The notes under the pieces were generated by a model. That model worked only from the letters and a program-made list of their open reading frames with translations. It was not told the DNA's origin and did not search any database. 64,000 bases of DNA from Novosphingobium sp. (lineage in GTDB: Bacteria > Pseudomonadota > Alphaproteobacteria > Sphingomonadales > Sphingomonadaceae). The stretch spans positions 62,001 through 126,000 of the forward strand of contig JAGHZR010000008.1 in assembly GCA_017745295.1 (NCBI GenBank). Reading direction: 5' to 3'. Shown piece after piece: positions 39,837-49,827 of this stretch (within the stretch, counting starts at the first letter, position 1; each line of letters opens with the position of its first letter). Both the position numbers and the translations under genes were made by a program.

Positions 39837-41264
39837 GTGAACGAGACGGGCACCAAGGCAGGCTTGACCGCGCAGGACATGGACGAGGAACGCCTCGCCA
39901 CCTACCCCACCGCCGCCTTCCTTTCGAGGGACTACCTTCAGGCGGAAAAGCAGCTGCTCTGGCCCAAAGTCTGGCAGATGGTGGAGCGCGAGAGCGACCT
40001 GCCCGATCCCGGCGACTGGATGACCTACGACGTCGCCGACGAATCGATCATCGTCCTGCGCAAGGACGACGGCACGCTGAAGGCCTTCCACAACGTCTGC
40101 CCGCATCGCGGCCGCCAGCTCGTCTCGGTGCCGGACATGCTGCCGGGCCCCAAAAATCCAAATGGGGTGCACGACGTGCGCGGCAACAACCGGCGCAATT
40201 TCATCTGCGGCTTCCACGGCTGGACGTTCGACCTCGACGGAAACAACACCTACATCCTCGACCCGCAGGACTGGCATCACAAGCTGACGCCGGAGATGAC
40301 CTGCCTCTCGGAGGTGCAGGTCGATACCTGGGGCGGCTACATCTACATCACGATGGACCCCGATGCGGTGCCGCTGCAGGAATGGATGGGCCGCGCGGGT
40401 GAGATCCTCGATCACTTCGACCTTGCCGGCATGCACTACAAGTGGCGCCAGTGGGCGATCTACGACTGCAACTGGAAGACCGCGATCGAGGCGTTCCTGG
40501 AACCCTACCACGTCGCCGGCACCCACACGCAGCTGCTCGCCTATGGCGACTACTATGCACTGTCGAAGCAATACGGCCTCCACTCGGTGTCCAGCTACGA
40601 CACCCGCGACAGCAAGTTCCAGATGAGCGAAAGCGCGGGAACCACTCGCGCCGGCAAGGGGGACGACGCCCGCGTCTCTACTTACGAACTGATCCGCGAG
40701 AACTATGAGACGGTGAACTACTCCGCCTCCACCGAAACGCTGGTCAACGCCGCCAGCCGTCTGGTGGACGAACTGCCCGAAACCGCCACGCCGGGCGAGA
40801 TCATCGCCCACTGGCTCACGTCGGCCAAGGCCGACGATGCCGCGCGCGGGGTGGTCTGGCCCGAAGTTCCGCCGGAGATCAAGAAGGAGGGCGGCCTCGC
40901 CTGGGGTCTGTTCCCCAACCAGAACATCCTCCACGGCGAGACGTTCGCGCTCTGCTACCGCGTGCGCCCCTATGGCGACGATCCGGACAAGTGCATTTTC
41001 GAAAGCTATGCCCTCGAACGCTTCCCCGAGGGCGGGGCGCCACAGACCGAGTGGGTCTATGCCGATCCCATCGGCGAGCACTGGGGAGCGGTGCTGGCGC
41101 AGGACTTCTCGAACATGCAGTTCGTGCAGAAGGGCATGAAGTCCTCCGGCTTCCGCGGCCCGCTGCCCAATCCGCATCAGGAGCAGAAGGTCATCAACCT
41201 CCACCGCAACCTGGCGAATTTCATGGACGGCATGGGCGCGCCGACCCGGCTGGAAGTGGAGTGA
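39837..41264 (+). CDS. Aromatic-ring-hydroxylating (Rieske) oxygenase alpha subunit (alternative start at 39804)
   Basis: CPHRG...CGFHGW Rieske motif; DCNWKTAIEAFLEPYHVAGTHTQ mononuclear iron site. Confidence 0.88.
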   Translation: MNETGTKAGLTAQDMDEERLATYPTAAFLSRDYLQAEKQLLWPKVWQMVERESDLPDPGDWMTYDVADESIIVLRKDDGTLKAFHNVCPHRGRQLVSVPDMLPGPKNPNGVHDVRGNNRRNFICGFHGWTFDLDGNNTYILDPQDWHHKLTPEMTCLSEVQVDTWGGYIYITMDPDAVPLQEWMGRAGEILDHFDLAGMHYKWRQWAIYDCNWKTAIEAFLEPYHVAGTHTQLLAYGDYYALSKQYGLHSVSSYDTRDSKFQMSESAGTTRAGKGDDARVSTYELIRENYETVNYSASTETLVNAASRLVDELPETATPGEIIAHWLTSAKADDAARGVVWPEVPPEIKKEGGLAWGLFPNQNILHGETFALCYRVRPYGDDPDKCIFESYALERFPEGGAPQTEWVYADPIGEHWGAVLAQDFSNMQFVQKGMKSSGFRGPLPNPHQEQKVINLHRNLANFMDGMGAPTRLEVE

Positions 41265-41270
41265 GCGGAC

Positions 41271-42119
41271 TTACGCCGCGTTTCGCGCGGAGTTCTTCCA
41301 GCGGGAAAGGTCGAGACCGCAGATCGCCTCCAGCGTTTCCACGTCACGGGCGTAGAAGTCCTGGATCTGCTCGCGAAGACCGGGCGCCAGCGGCGGGTAG
41401 GTGATCTCGCGGGCGAGGAGGGAGCGGACGTTCTCGAACATCGCGGTGCCGCGCAGCGGGCGCACCGTGTCCTTGAGCGGGGCCAGCGCCTTGCGCAGCG
41501 GCAGCGGCAGAATGGCGGAACGACTGCTGTTCTCGGTCGCCTGCGCGCGCTCGGGGCGGAACACCGGGGCGACGCCGATATGGTCCGACACCGCTTCGAC
41601 GATCCGCTGCGGCTGCACGGTCACGTCGTCGTAGAGGTAGATCAGGATCTGCTCGCGCGGGAACAGGTCGTACCAGCGGGCGAGATGGCGCGCGTAGAGG
41701 CCGTCCTGCAGGAAGCGCGGATAGGCACTGTCGAGCGAGCGCAGATATTCCTCCGGCGGGCCTTTCACGGTGCCGCGCCGGTAGAACATCTTGTAGTCGG
41801 AATAGGCGCGCTCCACCGGGTTGCGCAGTTGCAGGACCAGCCGGGTCTGCGGCAGGGCGCGGGCGATGCGCTGGGCGGCGAGGGGGTGGGCGAGATAGTC
41901 CGCAGATTTCTCCCCGATCAGCTCCACGCCTTCCGGGCGTTTCGCGAAGAACCTGCCGTACCAGTCCTCGCCGCGATCGAACTGGGCGCTGAAGTAGTGC
42001 GGCTCCGGATCGGGCATGTAGATCGCCGGGTTGTCCTGAAGCCGCGCCTGGATCCAGGTCGTGGCGGCCTTGACCGCGCCGATGACGATGAAGCGGGGTT
42101 GCCAGTCGGGAGCCATCAT
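41271..42119 (-). CDS. Sulfotransferase domain protein
   Basis: FIVIGAVKAATTWIQARLQDNPAIYMP (PAPS 5'-loop-type); RLVLQLRNPVERAYSDYKM (3'-PSB-type). Confidence 0.88.
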   Translation of the reverse strand: MMAPDWQPRFIVIGAVKAATTWIQARLQDNPAIYMPDPEPHYFSAQFDRGEDWYGRFFAKRPEGVELIGEKSADYLAHPLAAQRIARALPQTRLVLQLRNPVERAYSDYKMFYRRGTVKGPPEEYLRSLDSAYPRFLQDGLYARHLARWYDLFPREQILIYLYDDVTVQPQRIVEAVSDHIGVAPVFRPERAQATENSSRSAILPLPLRKALAPLKDTVRPLRGTAMFENVRSLLAREITYPPLAPGLREQIQDFYARDVETLEAICGLDLSRWKNSARNAA

Positions 42120-43387
42120 TGCGCGCGTGTCTCCATCATCGTCTCTTTCAGAGCGTCGGCCATGCGCAACATGTCCTGTTCGTCCAGCGTATGATCGACC
42201 GGGAACAGCAGCGTCCGGCGGCCGAGATCGACCGCCTGTGCCAGTGCGCCGTCGCGGCGGATCGGCAGGCCGGAAAGGGCATGCTCGCGGCTCATGTCCG
42301 GGCAGGAGCCGCTGCCCGCCGGGATGCCGCGCGCGATCAGGCCCGCCAGCACCGTGCGGCGGCGTTCCTCCACCCGGTCCGCGGGGCCTTCGAGGCGCAA
42401 GGTGAACTTGTACCAGGCATGGCCGATTTCGGCGGGAGGCCGCGGCAGCAGCAGGCCGGGCACTCCGGCGAGGGCTTCACGCAGCGCCCCGGCATTGCGG
42501 CGGCGCGCCTCCAGCCAGCGCGGCAGCTTGCCGAGCTGGCAGCGCCCGAGCGCGGCCTGCATCTCGGTCATGCGGTAGTTCGAGCCGGGGGTGTCGTGGA
42601 TGTAGCGGAACGCGCCCGGCGTACCGGCACCGTCGGTGACTTTGCGGTAGCTCTTGCCGTGGTCCTTGAACGACCAGCCACGCAGCCAGACCTCGTGGTC
42701 GCGCAGCAGCAGCAGCCCGCCTTCGCCGCCGGTCGACAGGATCTTGTCGGTGCAGAACGAGAAGGACGAGGCCGCCCCGAACGAGCCGACCTGCCGCCCG
42801 CGCCAGGTGGCGCCGTGGGCCTGCGCGCAGTCCTCGATCAGGTGCAGGTCGTGATCGTCGCAGATCCGGCCGAGCGCATCCATGTCGCAGGGCCAGCCGC
42901 CGAGATGGACGCAGATCACCGCACGGGTGGCGGGCGTCACCATGCGCGCCACCGAGGCGGGGTCGATGTTCTGGCTGACCGGATCGACATCGGCGAAGAC
43001 CGGCAAGGCGCCGACCGCCAGCACGCAGCTCGCCGTCGCGAAGAAGCTGCGCGCGGGGACGATCACTTCATGCCCCGGCCCGACCCCGAGCGCCCGCAGC
43101 GCCACTTCCAGCGTCAGCGTGCCGTTGGCGAGACACATCCCTTCAGGCATGCCGACGAAACGCGCGAAGTCCGCCGCGAAGGCCCGGTTCTGCTCGCCGT
43201 GGACCAGGGCGTTGACCTTGCCCGATCGCAGGACATGGGCGACCGCCTCGATCTCGTCCGGCTCGTGCCGGGGCCAGAGCGAGCGCACGGCGCGGGGAGC
43301 GGGTTCGCTGCGGAAGGTCTCCGGCGCCGGGGACGAATCCTCGATTCCGGGAAGGCTTGCCAGGTTCACGGATGGTTTCTCCCTCAA
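42116..43387 (-). CDS. DegT/DnrJ/EryC1/StrS-family sugar aminotransferase
   Basis: CLANGTLTLEVALRALGVGPGHEVIVPARSFFATASC; LIEDCAQAHGATWRGRQVGSFG; SFSFCTDKILSTGGEGGLLL (PLP Lys). Confidence 0.9.
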   Translation of the reverse strand: MREKPSVNLASLPGIEDSSPAPETFRSEPAPRAVRSLWPRHEPDEIEAVAHVLRSGKVNALVHGEQNRAFAADFARFVGMPEGMCLANGTLTLEVALRALGVGPGHEVIVPARSFFATASCVLAVGALPVFADVDPVSQNIDPASVARMVTPATRAVICVHLGGWPCDMDALGRICDDHDLHLIEDCAQAHGATWRGRQVGSFGAASSFSFCTDKILSTGGEGGLLLLRDHEVWLRGWSFKDHGKSYRKVTDGAGTPGAFRYIHDTPGSNYRMTEMQAALGRCQLGKLPRWLEARRRNAGALREALAGVPGLLLPRPPAEIGHAWYKFTLRLEGPADRVEERRRTVLAGLIARGIPAGSGSCPDMSREHALSGLPIRRDGALAQAVDLGRRTLLFPVDHTLDEQDMLRMADALKETMMETRAQ

Positions 43388-43409
43388 GGCCCCCTGTCGG
43401 GCTTTCTTG

Positions 43410-45713
43410 TCAGGCTTTCACGGGTTCGCCGGTGCCCTGCGGGCGGTTCAGGCCGGCGTTCTCGACCACCTCGAAACCGGCACTGCCGCTCGGCACCTTG
43501 ACCAGGGTATGGGTGATCCGCCGCGCCTCGACATGGTCGCCGAGTTCCACCGCGCGGGCGAGCCGGTCGATGCTGCGCGAGATGAAGGGCAGGGGGATCG
43601 GCTTGGACTGCGCCTCGAAGATGCCCTTGATGCCGGAGGGGAGCTGCTCCTCGCAGATGTCGAACAGCTCCTCGTAGAGCTTCTCTCCGGGGCGCAGGCC
43701 GACGAATTCCACCGGCACGTCGATCTCCGGCTGGAGGCCGTAAAGGCGGATCATCCGGTAGGCGAGGTCGACGATGCGCACCGCCTTGCCCATGTCGAGC
43801 ACGAAGATCGTGCCGCGCTGGGAGTTCTGGCTGAGCGCCGCCGAACTGCTCTGGAGGATCAGCTGCACCGCCTCGCGCACGGTCATGAAGAAGCGTTCGA
43901 TATCGGGGTGCGTCACCGTCAGCGCGCGGCCTTCGCGCAGCTGGCGGTGGAACAGCGGGACGATCGAGCCGCTCGATCCCAGCACGTTGCCGAAGCGCAC
44001 GGTCATGAAGCGCGGGGCCTCGGGATCGTCCACCCCGCACATGTCGAGCGCCTGGCTGTAGAGTTCGCCCACGCGCTTGGTCGCGCCCATCATGCCCACC
44101 GGGTTCACCGCCTTGTCGGTGGAGACCTGGACCATGGCCTTGGCCGAGAACTCGCAGACCGCGTCGGCGACGATCCGGGTGCCGAGGATATTGGTATGGA
44201 CCCCGGCGCAGGGATTGGCCTCGACGATCGGCACATGCTTGAGCGCGGCGGCGTGGTAGACGATCACCGGGCGGTGCTTCTCGAACACCCGGCGCACGTC
44301 GTCGCGCTCGCGGATGTTGCAAAGCTCGGGCTGGACGTCGAGGTCGGGGTACTGCTCGCGCAGCTTCATCTCGATGGCGTAGAGGTGGTATTCGCTATGC
44401 TCCACCAGAACCAGCCGCGAGGGGCGGAAGCTGGCGAGCTGCCAGCACAGTTCGCCGCCGATCGTGCCGCCCGCGCCGGTGACGAGCACGCACTTGCCGG
44501 TGATCTGGCTGGTGATCTGCTCGCCTTCCAGCGTGAACTCGCTGCGGCCGAGCAGGTCCTTCACCGAAAGCTCGTCGGGCGAGGCGCCGTGGTTGCGCTG
44601 GAGGATATGGCTCCAGCCATCGCGGATGCGCGAGAGTTCGAGGCCGAGATTGCGCGCGCGCGAGGTCAGCCGCGCCATCTCGCGGTTGGACAGGTCGGTG
44701 CCGTCGTCGCAGGCGATCACCAGCGAGGGGCGGCGGCCTTGCAGTTCCAGCGTCTCGACCGCGTGGGCGAGGTCGTCGTGGCTGCCGAGCACCGGCACGC
44801 TGGCGATCTGTTGCAAGGTGTCGTTGTCGGCCGGGAGCAGGATGCCGGTGACGAAGAAGCTGGGCGTGGTCTCGCGCTTGAGCATCTCGATGATCGAGAG
44901 CACCCAGTCGGGCGAGCCGACCAGGAGGGCGCCGCGCAAGTTCTTGCTGTCGACATGGGCGGGCAGGACCTTGGCGGTATGGGTCAGCTTCTCGCGGAGC
45001 GCACGGCGGGCGCCGCGCACGAAGAACAGCGCGGTCATCGCGAAGAGCCACTGGGCCAGCGCGATGTCGACGAGCTGGCCGCGCTCGGCCCGCACGCCCG
45101 GCACGATCATGATCGCCACCCAGGCGAGCGCGAAGGCCGGAACCGTCAGCATCGCCAGCTGGATCGCGTGGGAAAAGCTGAAGAAGCGCCACGAGCGGCG
45201 ATAGAGTCCGGCGGTGTAGAACACCCCGATCACCACCAGCGCGAAGGACAGGATCGCGCCGAGATGGCCGTCCGACTTGGGGAAGCCGGTCTTGCCGATC
45301 AGCTCGAACGCCAGCGCCAGCGTCAGCGAGAGCACCAGGAAGTCGATCGTCATCAGCACGGTGTTGCGGAAGGTGCGGCGCAAGCTGAACTGCGCCGAGC
45401 CGCCCCGGGAACGCCCGCTCGAACGGCCATTCGCCGATCCCAGCTTGCGCACCCGCAGGAAGCGGTTCCCGGCCCCTGCGGCAACCGTCGCGGTACTGCT
45501 TGGCGTAGCGGCATGGCTCATTGCGTCGACCTTCTCGGCTTTTGTCTGGTCAGGTCCCGGATAGCGCTTCGCCGCCATGCTCTCGTTGCTTCCGGTTTTT
45601 CGGACCGACCCTTGCGGGACCTGGTCGTCGGGGCCGGAAAACAAGCACGGGGCCGCACCCGGCCTCATGGATTCATGATCTATTGACCATTTCCGGGGCA
45701 CGCACTTGTGCAT
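43410..45713 (-). CDS. CapD/FlaA1/WbpM-like polysaccharide biosynthesis protein (NDP-sugar 4,6-dehydratase), membrane N-terminus; true start may be 45578 or 45521
   Basis: GKCVLVTGAGGTIGGELCWQLASFRPSRLVLVEHSEYHLYAIEMKLRE; VYHAAALKHVPIVEANP; VSTDKAVNPVGMMGATKRVGE. Confidence 0.92.
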   Translation of the reverse strand: MHKCVPRKWSIDHESMRPGAAPCLFSGPDDQVPQGSVRKTGSNESMAAKRYPGPDQTKAEKVDAMSHAATPSSTATVAAGAGNRFLRVRKLGSANGRSSGRSRGGSAQFSLRRTFRNTVLMTIDFLVLSLTLALAFELIGKTGFPKSDGHLGAILSFALVVIGVFYTAGLYRRSWRFFSFSHAIQLAMLTVPAFALAWVAIMIVPGVRAERGQLVDIALAQWLFAMTALFFVRGARRALREKLTHTAKVLPAHVDSKNLRGALLVGSPDWVLSIIEMLKRETTPSFFVTGILLPADNDTLQQIASVPVLGSHDDLAHAVETLELQGRRPSLVIACDDGTDLSNREMARLTSRARNLGLELSRIRDGWSHILQRNHGASPDELSVKDLLGRSEFTLEGEQITSQITGKCVLVTGAGGTIGGELCWQLASFRPSRLVLVEHSEYHLYAIEMKLREQYPDLDVQPELCNIRERDDVRRVFEKHRPVIVYHAAALKHVPIVEANPCAGVHTNILGTRIVADAVCEFSAKAMVQVSTDKAVNPVGMMGATKRVGELYSQALDMCGVDDPEAPRFMTVRFGNVLGSSGSIVPLFHRQLREGRALTVTHPDIERFFMTVREAVQLILQSSSAALSQNSQRGTIFVLDMGKAVRIVDLAYRMIRLYGLQPEIDVPVEFVGLRPGEKLYEELFDICEEQLPSGIKGIFEAQSKPIPLPFISRSIDRLARAVELGDHVEARRITHTLVKVPSGSAGFEVVENAGLNRPQGTGEPVKA

Positions 45714-46006
45714 GAAGCCATCAGCCGTAATTGCCGCTCTCCTTGCGAAGGGGGCGCGATTTCGACTGTCGGACAGGGGCCTGATCCAAAGGGAGCGGGC
45801 CGGGCGGCGGCTATCCCGCCCTTAATCGCCGCAAGTCATCTCGAAGGGCTATCAGCCGATTAGTCGGCTTGCGGTCGGCGGTTCGAGGGCCATCATTCAG
45901 GGCGAAGGGATGGGGGCACTTACGCGGGGGCGTGGTGGCTGCCTCACGGCACACCATCCGCACGTCAGGCCGTAAGTCTGGCCGTCAGCCTGGGGCTCGA
46001 TCACGC

Positions 46007-47242
46007 ATGAAAATACTCGTCCTTTCCAGCCTGGCCTATTCGCTCACCAATTTCCGGGGCGCGCTGCTGCGGGAGCTGAAAGCGAACGGGCACGAGGTCG
46101 TCGCCATCGCGCCCGACCGGAATGCCGCCGTGGAGCAGGACCTCGCCGCCTGGGGCGTCGCCTTCCGCCTCGTGCCGATGGCGCGCACCGGCACCAATCC
46201 GCTGAAGGACGCGGCGCTGCTCTCCGCTTATGTGAAGCTGATGATGGCGGAAAAGCCGGACCTCGTGCTGGCCTATACGCAAAAGCCGATCATCTACGGC
46301 GGGATTGCCGCGCGGATGCTCTGCGTGCCGCGCTTCTTCGCGCTGATGTCGGGCCTCGGCTATGTCTTCAGCGAGGACAGCAAGGCGCGCAAGGGCCTGC
46401 GCTGGGCGGTGACGCGGCTCTACCGCGAATCGGTGCGCCGGGCGCGCGGGGTCTTCGTGTTCAATGCCGATGACCGGCAGGACATGATCGACCTCGGCAT
46501 CGTCACGCCGCGCCAGAACGTGATCCAGGTGCCCGGCTCGGGCGTCGATCTCGACCGCTTCCGCCTCGAACCGTTGCCGCGCGGACGCCTGCGCTTCCTG
46601 CTGGTCGGCCGCCTGATGCGCGACAAGGGCATCTACGAATTCGTCGAGGCGGCGCGGCAGCTCAAGCTCGATCATCCGGAGGTCGAATTCTGCGTGCTTG
46701 GCCATTACGAGCGCGCCAATCCTACCGGGATCGACGAAGTGGAATGCGCCCGGCTGGCACGCCAGTTCCCGGTGCAGTTCATTCCCGGCACCAGCGACGT
46801 GCGGCCCTATCTGGCCAGCAGTTCGGTCTTCGTGCTGCCGTCCTACTACCGCGAGGGCCTGCCGCGCACGATCCTCGAAGCGATGGCGACCGGCCGCCCG
46901 ATCATCACCACCGACATGCCCGGCTGCCGCGAGCCGGTGATCGAGGGCGAGAACGGCTTCCTGGTGGCCCCGCGCGACGTGTCCGCGCTCAAGGCGGCGA
47001 TGCAGCGCTTCATCGAGGCGCCGTCGCTGGTCACGAGCATGGCCGCCCGTTCGCGCGACCTGGCCGAGAAGATCTACGACGTGCGCAAGGTGAACCACCA
47101 GCTGCTCGACGAGATGGACCTCCTGCGCGAACCCTGGAACGAACCGGCGACGATCCGCGCGCAGCCTTCGCCGGAGGGCGGCCTTCCGCCCGAAACCGCC
47201 CCCGTGCGCCGTGCCGGGCCTTCGCGGGCCGTGGCGGGCTGA
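46007..47242 (+). CDS. Glycosyltransferase family 4
   Basis: LRFLLVGRLMRDKGIYEFVEAARQL; YYREGLPRTILEAMATGRPIITTDMPGCREPVIEGENGFLV. Confidence 0.9.
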   Translation: MKILVLSSLAYSLTNFRGALLRELKANGHEVVAIAPDRNAAVEQDLAAWGVAFRLVPMARTGTNPLKDAALLSAYVKLMMAEKPDLVLAYTQKPIIYGGIAARMLCVPRFFALMSGLGYVFSEDSKARKGLRWAVTRLYRESVRRARGVFVFNADDRQDMIDLGIVTPRQNVIQVPGSGVDLDRFRLEPLPRGRLRFLLVGRLMRDKGIYEFVEAARQLKLDHPEVEFCVLGHYERANPTGIDEVECARLARQFPVQFIPGTSDVRPYLASSSVFVLPSYYREGLPRTILEAMATGRPIITTDMPGCREPVIEGENGFLVAPRDVSALKAAMQRFIEAPSLVTSMAARSRDLAEKIYDVRKVNHQLLDEMDLLREPWNEPATIRAQPSPEGGLPPETAPVRRAGPSRAVAG

Positions 47243-47259
47243 GAAGCGGGAGCGGGGCA

Positions 47260-48165
47260 ATGCGGGCTGTCGTGATCGGGGCCGTGGGGAGCACCCAGGT
47301 CCTCGTGGAAGAACTCACCGCCGCGGCGGACTGGGACCTGACCATGGTCGGAACCCTGCCACCCGAACTCCACGGGCGCCATTCCGACCTCGTGGACATG
47401 GCGCCGTTCGCCGAGCGGGCCGGGGCGCAGTTGTTTGCCATCGCCCGGACCAACGATGCCGACGTGCTCGAACGGGTCCGCGCCGAGCGGCCGGACTATG
47501 TCTTCGTGGTCGGCTGGTCGCAGATCGTCGGGCCGGAGTTCCTGTCGATCGCCGCGAAAGGGGCGATCGGCTATCACCCGGCGCCGCTGCCGCGCCTGCG
47601 CGGGCGGGCGGCGATCCCCTGGACGATCCTGCTGGACGAGCCGATCTCGGCCTCCAGCCTGTTCTGGATCGCCGAAGGCACCGACGACGGCGACATCCTC
47701 GCCCAGCAGTATTTCCACCTCGCCCGCGACGAAACCGCGCAGGGCCTCTACGACAAGCACATGGACGCCCTGCGCGCGATGCTGCGCACGGTGCTGCCCC
47801 GGCTGGCATCGGGCGAGCAGCCGCGCGCGGTGCAGGACGAGCGCTACGCCACCTGGGCGACCAAGCGCACCCCCGCCGACGGCCTGATCGACTGGCGCGA
47901 TCCGGCAGTCGCCATCGACCGTCTCGTCCGCGCGGTGGGGCGGCCCTATCCGGGCGCCTTCACCCATGTCTCCGGGCGCAAGCTGACGGTCTGGGCCACC
48001 CGCCCGGTCGGCGGCGGCGAGCGGCATCACGCTATTCCGGGGCAGATCATGGCCAGCCGCGACGGCATCCTGACCGTGCAGACCGGCGCGGGCCTTCTCG
48101 AACTGACCGACTGGGAGCTTGCCGAGGGCAAGCCTCCGGCCCTCCATGCCGTGCTGAAAGGATAA
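47260..48165 (+). CDS. Formyltransferase (Fmt-like, probable sugar N-formyltransferase)
   Basis: GAIGYHPAPLPRLRGRAAIPWTIL (HxxxLP...RG catalytic region); ISASSLFWIAEGTDDGDILAQ. Confidence 0.8.
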   Translation: MRAVVIGAVGSTQVLVEELTAAADWDLTMVGTLPPELHGRHSDLVDMAPFAERAGAQLFAIARTNDADVLERVRAERPDYVFVVGWSQIVGPEFLSIAAKGAIGYHPAPLPRLRGRAAIPWTILLDEPISASSLFWIAEGTDDGDILAQQYFHLARDETAQGLYDKHMDALRAMLRTVLPRLASGEQPRAVQDERYATWATKRTPADGLIDWRDPAVAIDRLVRAVGRPYPGAFTHVSGRKLTVWATRPVGGGERHHAIPGQIMASRDGILTVQTGAGLLELTDWELAEGKPPALHAVLKG

Positions 48166-48168
48166 CCG

Positions 48169-48852
48169 GTGCCTCTCGATCACTATGGAAAGGTGCTGGT
48201 CGTCGCGCCGCATCCCGATGACGAGATCCTCGGCTGCGGCGGCACGATGGCGCGCATGGCGGCGGCGGGGATGGACGTGCAGGTCGTGGTCGTCACCAGC
48301 GGACGGCCTCCGGCGTTCTCGGAAGAGGGCGTGGCCAAGGTCCAGGCGGAGATGCGCCGGGCGCACGCGCATATCGGCGTCAGCGAGGTGCACATGCTGG
48401 ATTTTCCGGCGGCCTCGCTCGATATCGTGCCTGCCGCCGAACTCAATGCCGCGCTGGGCCGGGTGGTGCGCGCGGTGCAGCCGGACACGCTCTTCGTGCC
48501 GTTCCTGGGGGACATCCACCAGGACCATCAGCTGGCGTTCCTCGCCGCGATGGTCGCCGCCCGCCCGCGTGACCGCACGGTGCCGACGCGGGTGCTCGCC
48601 TACGAGACGCTGTCCGAGACCAACTGGTACGCGGCGCCGCTGACCCCGCCGTTCGTGCCGAACGTCCACATCGACATTGCCGCAACCCTGCAACGCAAGC
48701 TCGATGCCTTCGCGATGTTCGAAAGCCAGCTCCGCGACTTTCCCGACGAGCGCTCGCTCATCACCATCGAGGCGCTGGCCCGCCTGCGCGGATCGACGGT
48801 GTTTTCCGAAGCCGCCGAGGGCTTCGTGCTGGTCCGCGCGATCGAGCGCTGA
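48169..48852 (+). CDS. PIG-L family deacetylase
   Basis: GKVLVVAPHPDDEILGCGGTMARM; LFVPFLGDIHQDHQLAF. Confidence 0.92.
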   Translation: MPLDHYGKVLVVAPHPDDEILGCGGTMARMAAAGMDVQVVVVTSGRPPAFSEEGVAKVQAEMRRAHAHIGVSEVHMLDFPAASLDIVPAAELNAALGRVVRAVQPDTLFVPFLGDIHQDHQLAFLAAMVAARPRDRTVPTRVLAYETLSETNWYAAPLTPPFVPNVHIDIAATLQRKLDAFAMFESQLRDFPDERSLITIEALARLRGSTVFSEAAEGFVLVRAIER

Positions 48853-49827
48853 AGTCCGCCCGGCGCAACGGATTTCCGTCCGAAAACGCGGTGTCGCCTA
48901 AATAACGCCCGGCTACTCCCCGGCTTCCGGCAAGCATAACTCCGGATTATTCGGGAGGTATTTCCCTGTATAGTGGGTGAATACTTTTCCTGAGATATCG
49001 CGGACGCTTCACCGTTGGTCGCATAGGCGGCCTTTCGCTGCGCCGTGAACGGGAACAGCCGTGTCACAAATGGCAGTCAGGTTAGCTTACTAAATAAGCG
49101 AAGCTGTTCGGCGCGTTTGCCCCATACCGCAGTGCCGCATAATCCGGCGATCGAATCCCGATGCCCGCTGCGGATCTGCTCGAATCGACTGTAATGGAGA
49201 CATGAATTTCCTCGCGCCGGCCCGCCTGTAGCGGGCGGCGCAGTCGATTGCAGGGAAACGGCGAGTCGCACCGCGGAAATCCTCGCTTTGCAGGGAATCG
49301 GGCAGTGCCGATGGCTGGGGGAAAGTTGAAGCCGATTCACCTTGCCGGACGGTGTCTCACAAGGGGGTAGCTAACTTCCGTAAGTTAACCGTTTGAAAAA
49401 CGATAACTTAATCCGGTAACTACCTCTTTCGAGGTAGAGTGTACCAGAATTATACGTTCGACTCCCGCAAGCCGAGAATGAAAATTTGGAAACCCTGGTT
49501 ATCTCACTGATCATAGGGGGAATTCGGAAAGCTCGTAATGACTGTTTCGGGGCTCAATTGCACCAAGGCGCCCCCTCGACTTGAAGACGAGGATATGTTC
49601 TAAGATGATCTACCTAAGGAGTGGGTGGAAATAGGGGGCATACAAAGGGGGCTCGCCATTTCTGGCACGGTCATCCGGCGATTGTCGTTGATTTTCTGAT
49701 ATGGGATTTCCTTAGGTGAAATCCTTGGCCGATCCGTCCTGCGCATCCGCACGACGAACTCTGCCCTAAAAAAATGAAAAAAAGAAAATGGGTCGTCCGT
49801 ATTTCCGTTATTCAGGAGAGAAAGACG

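Noticed and set aside
37118-39901. 927-aa minus-strand ORF antisense to phoX
   Set aside because: Low-complexity Gly/Arg/Val/Ala antisense frame with no family motif; the plus-strand PhoX is clear
42882-45686. 934-aa plus-strand ORF antisense to the CapD-like gene
   Set aside because: Antisense artefact; the minus strand carries Rossmann and dehydratase motifs
49077-49340. 87-aa minus-strand ORF in the 49-kb intergenic region
   Set aside because: No convincing RBS, codon-usage pattern or family resemblance; treated as non-coding
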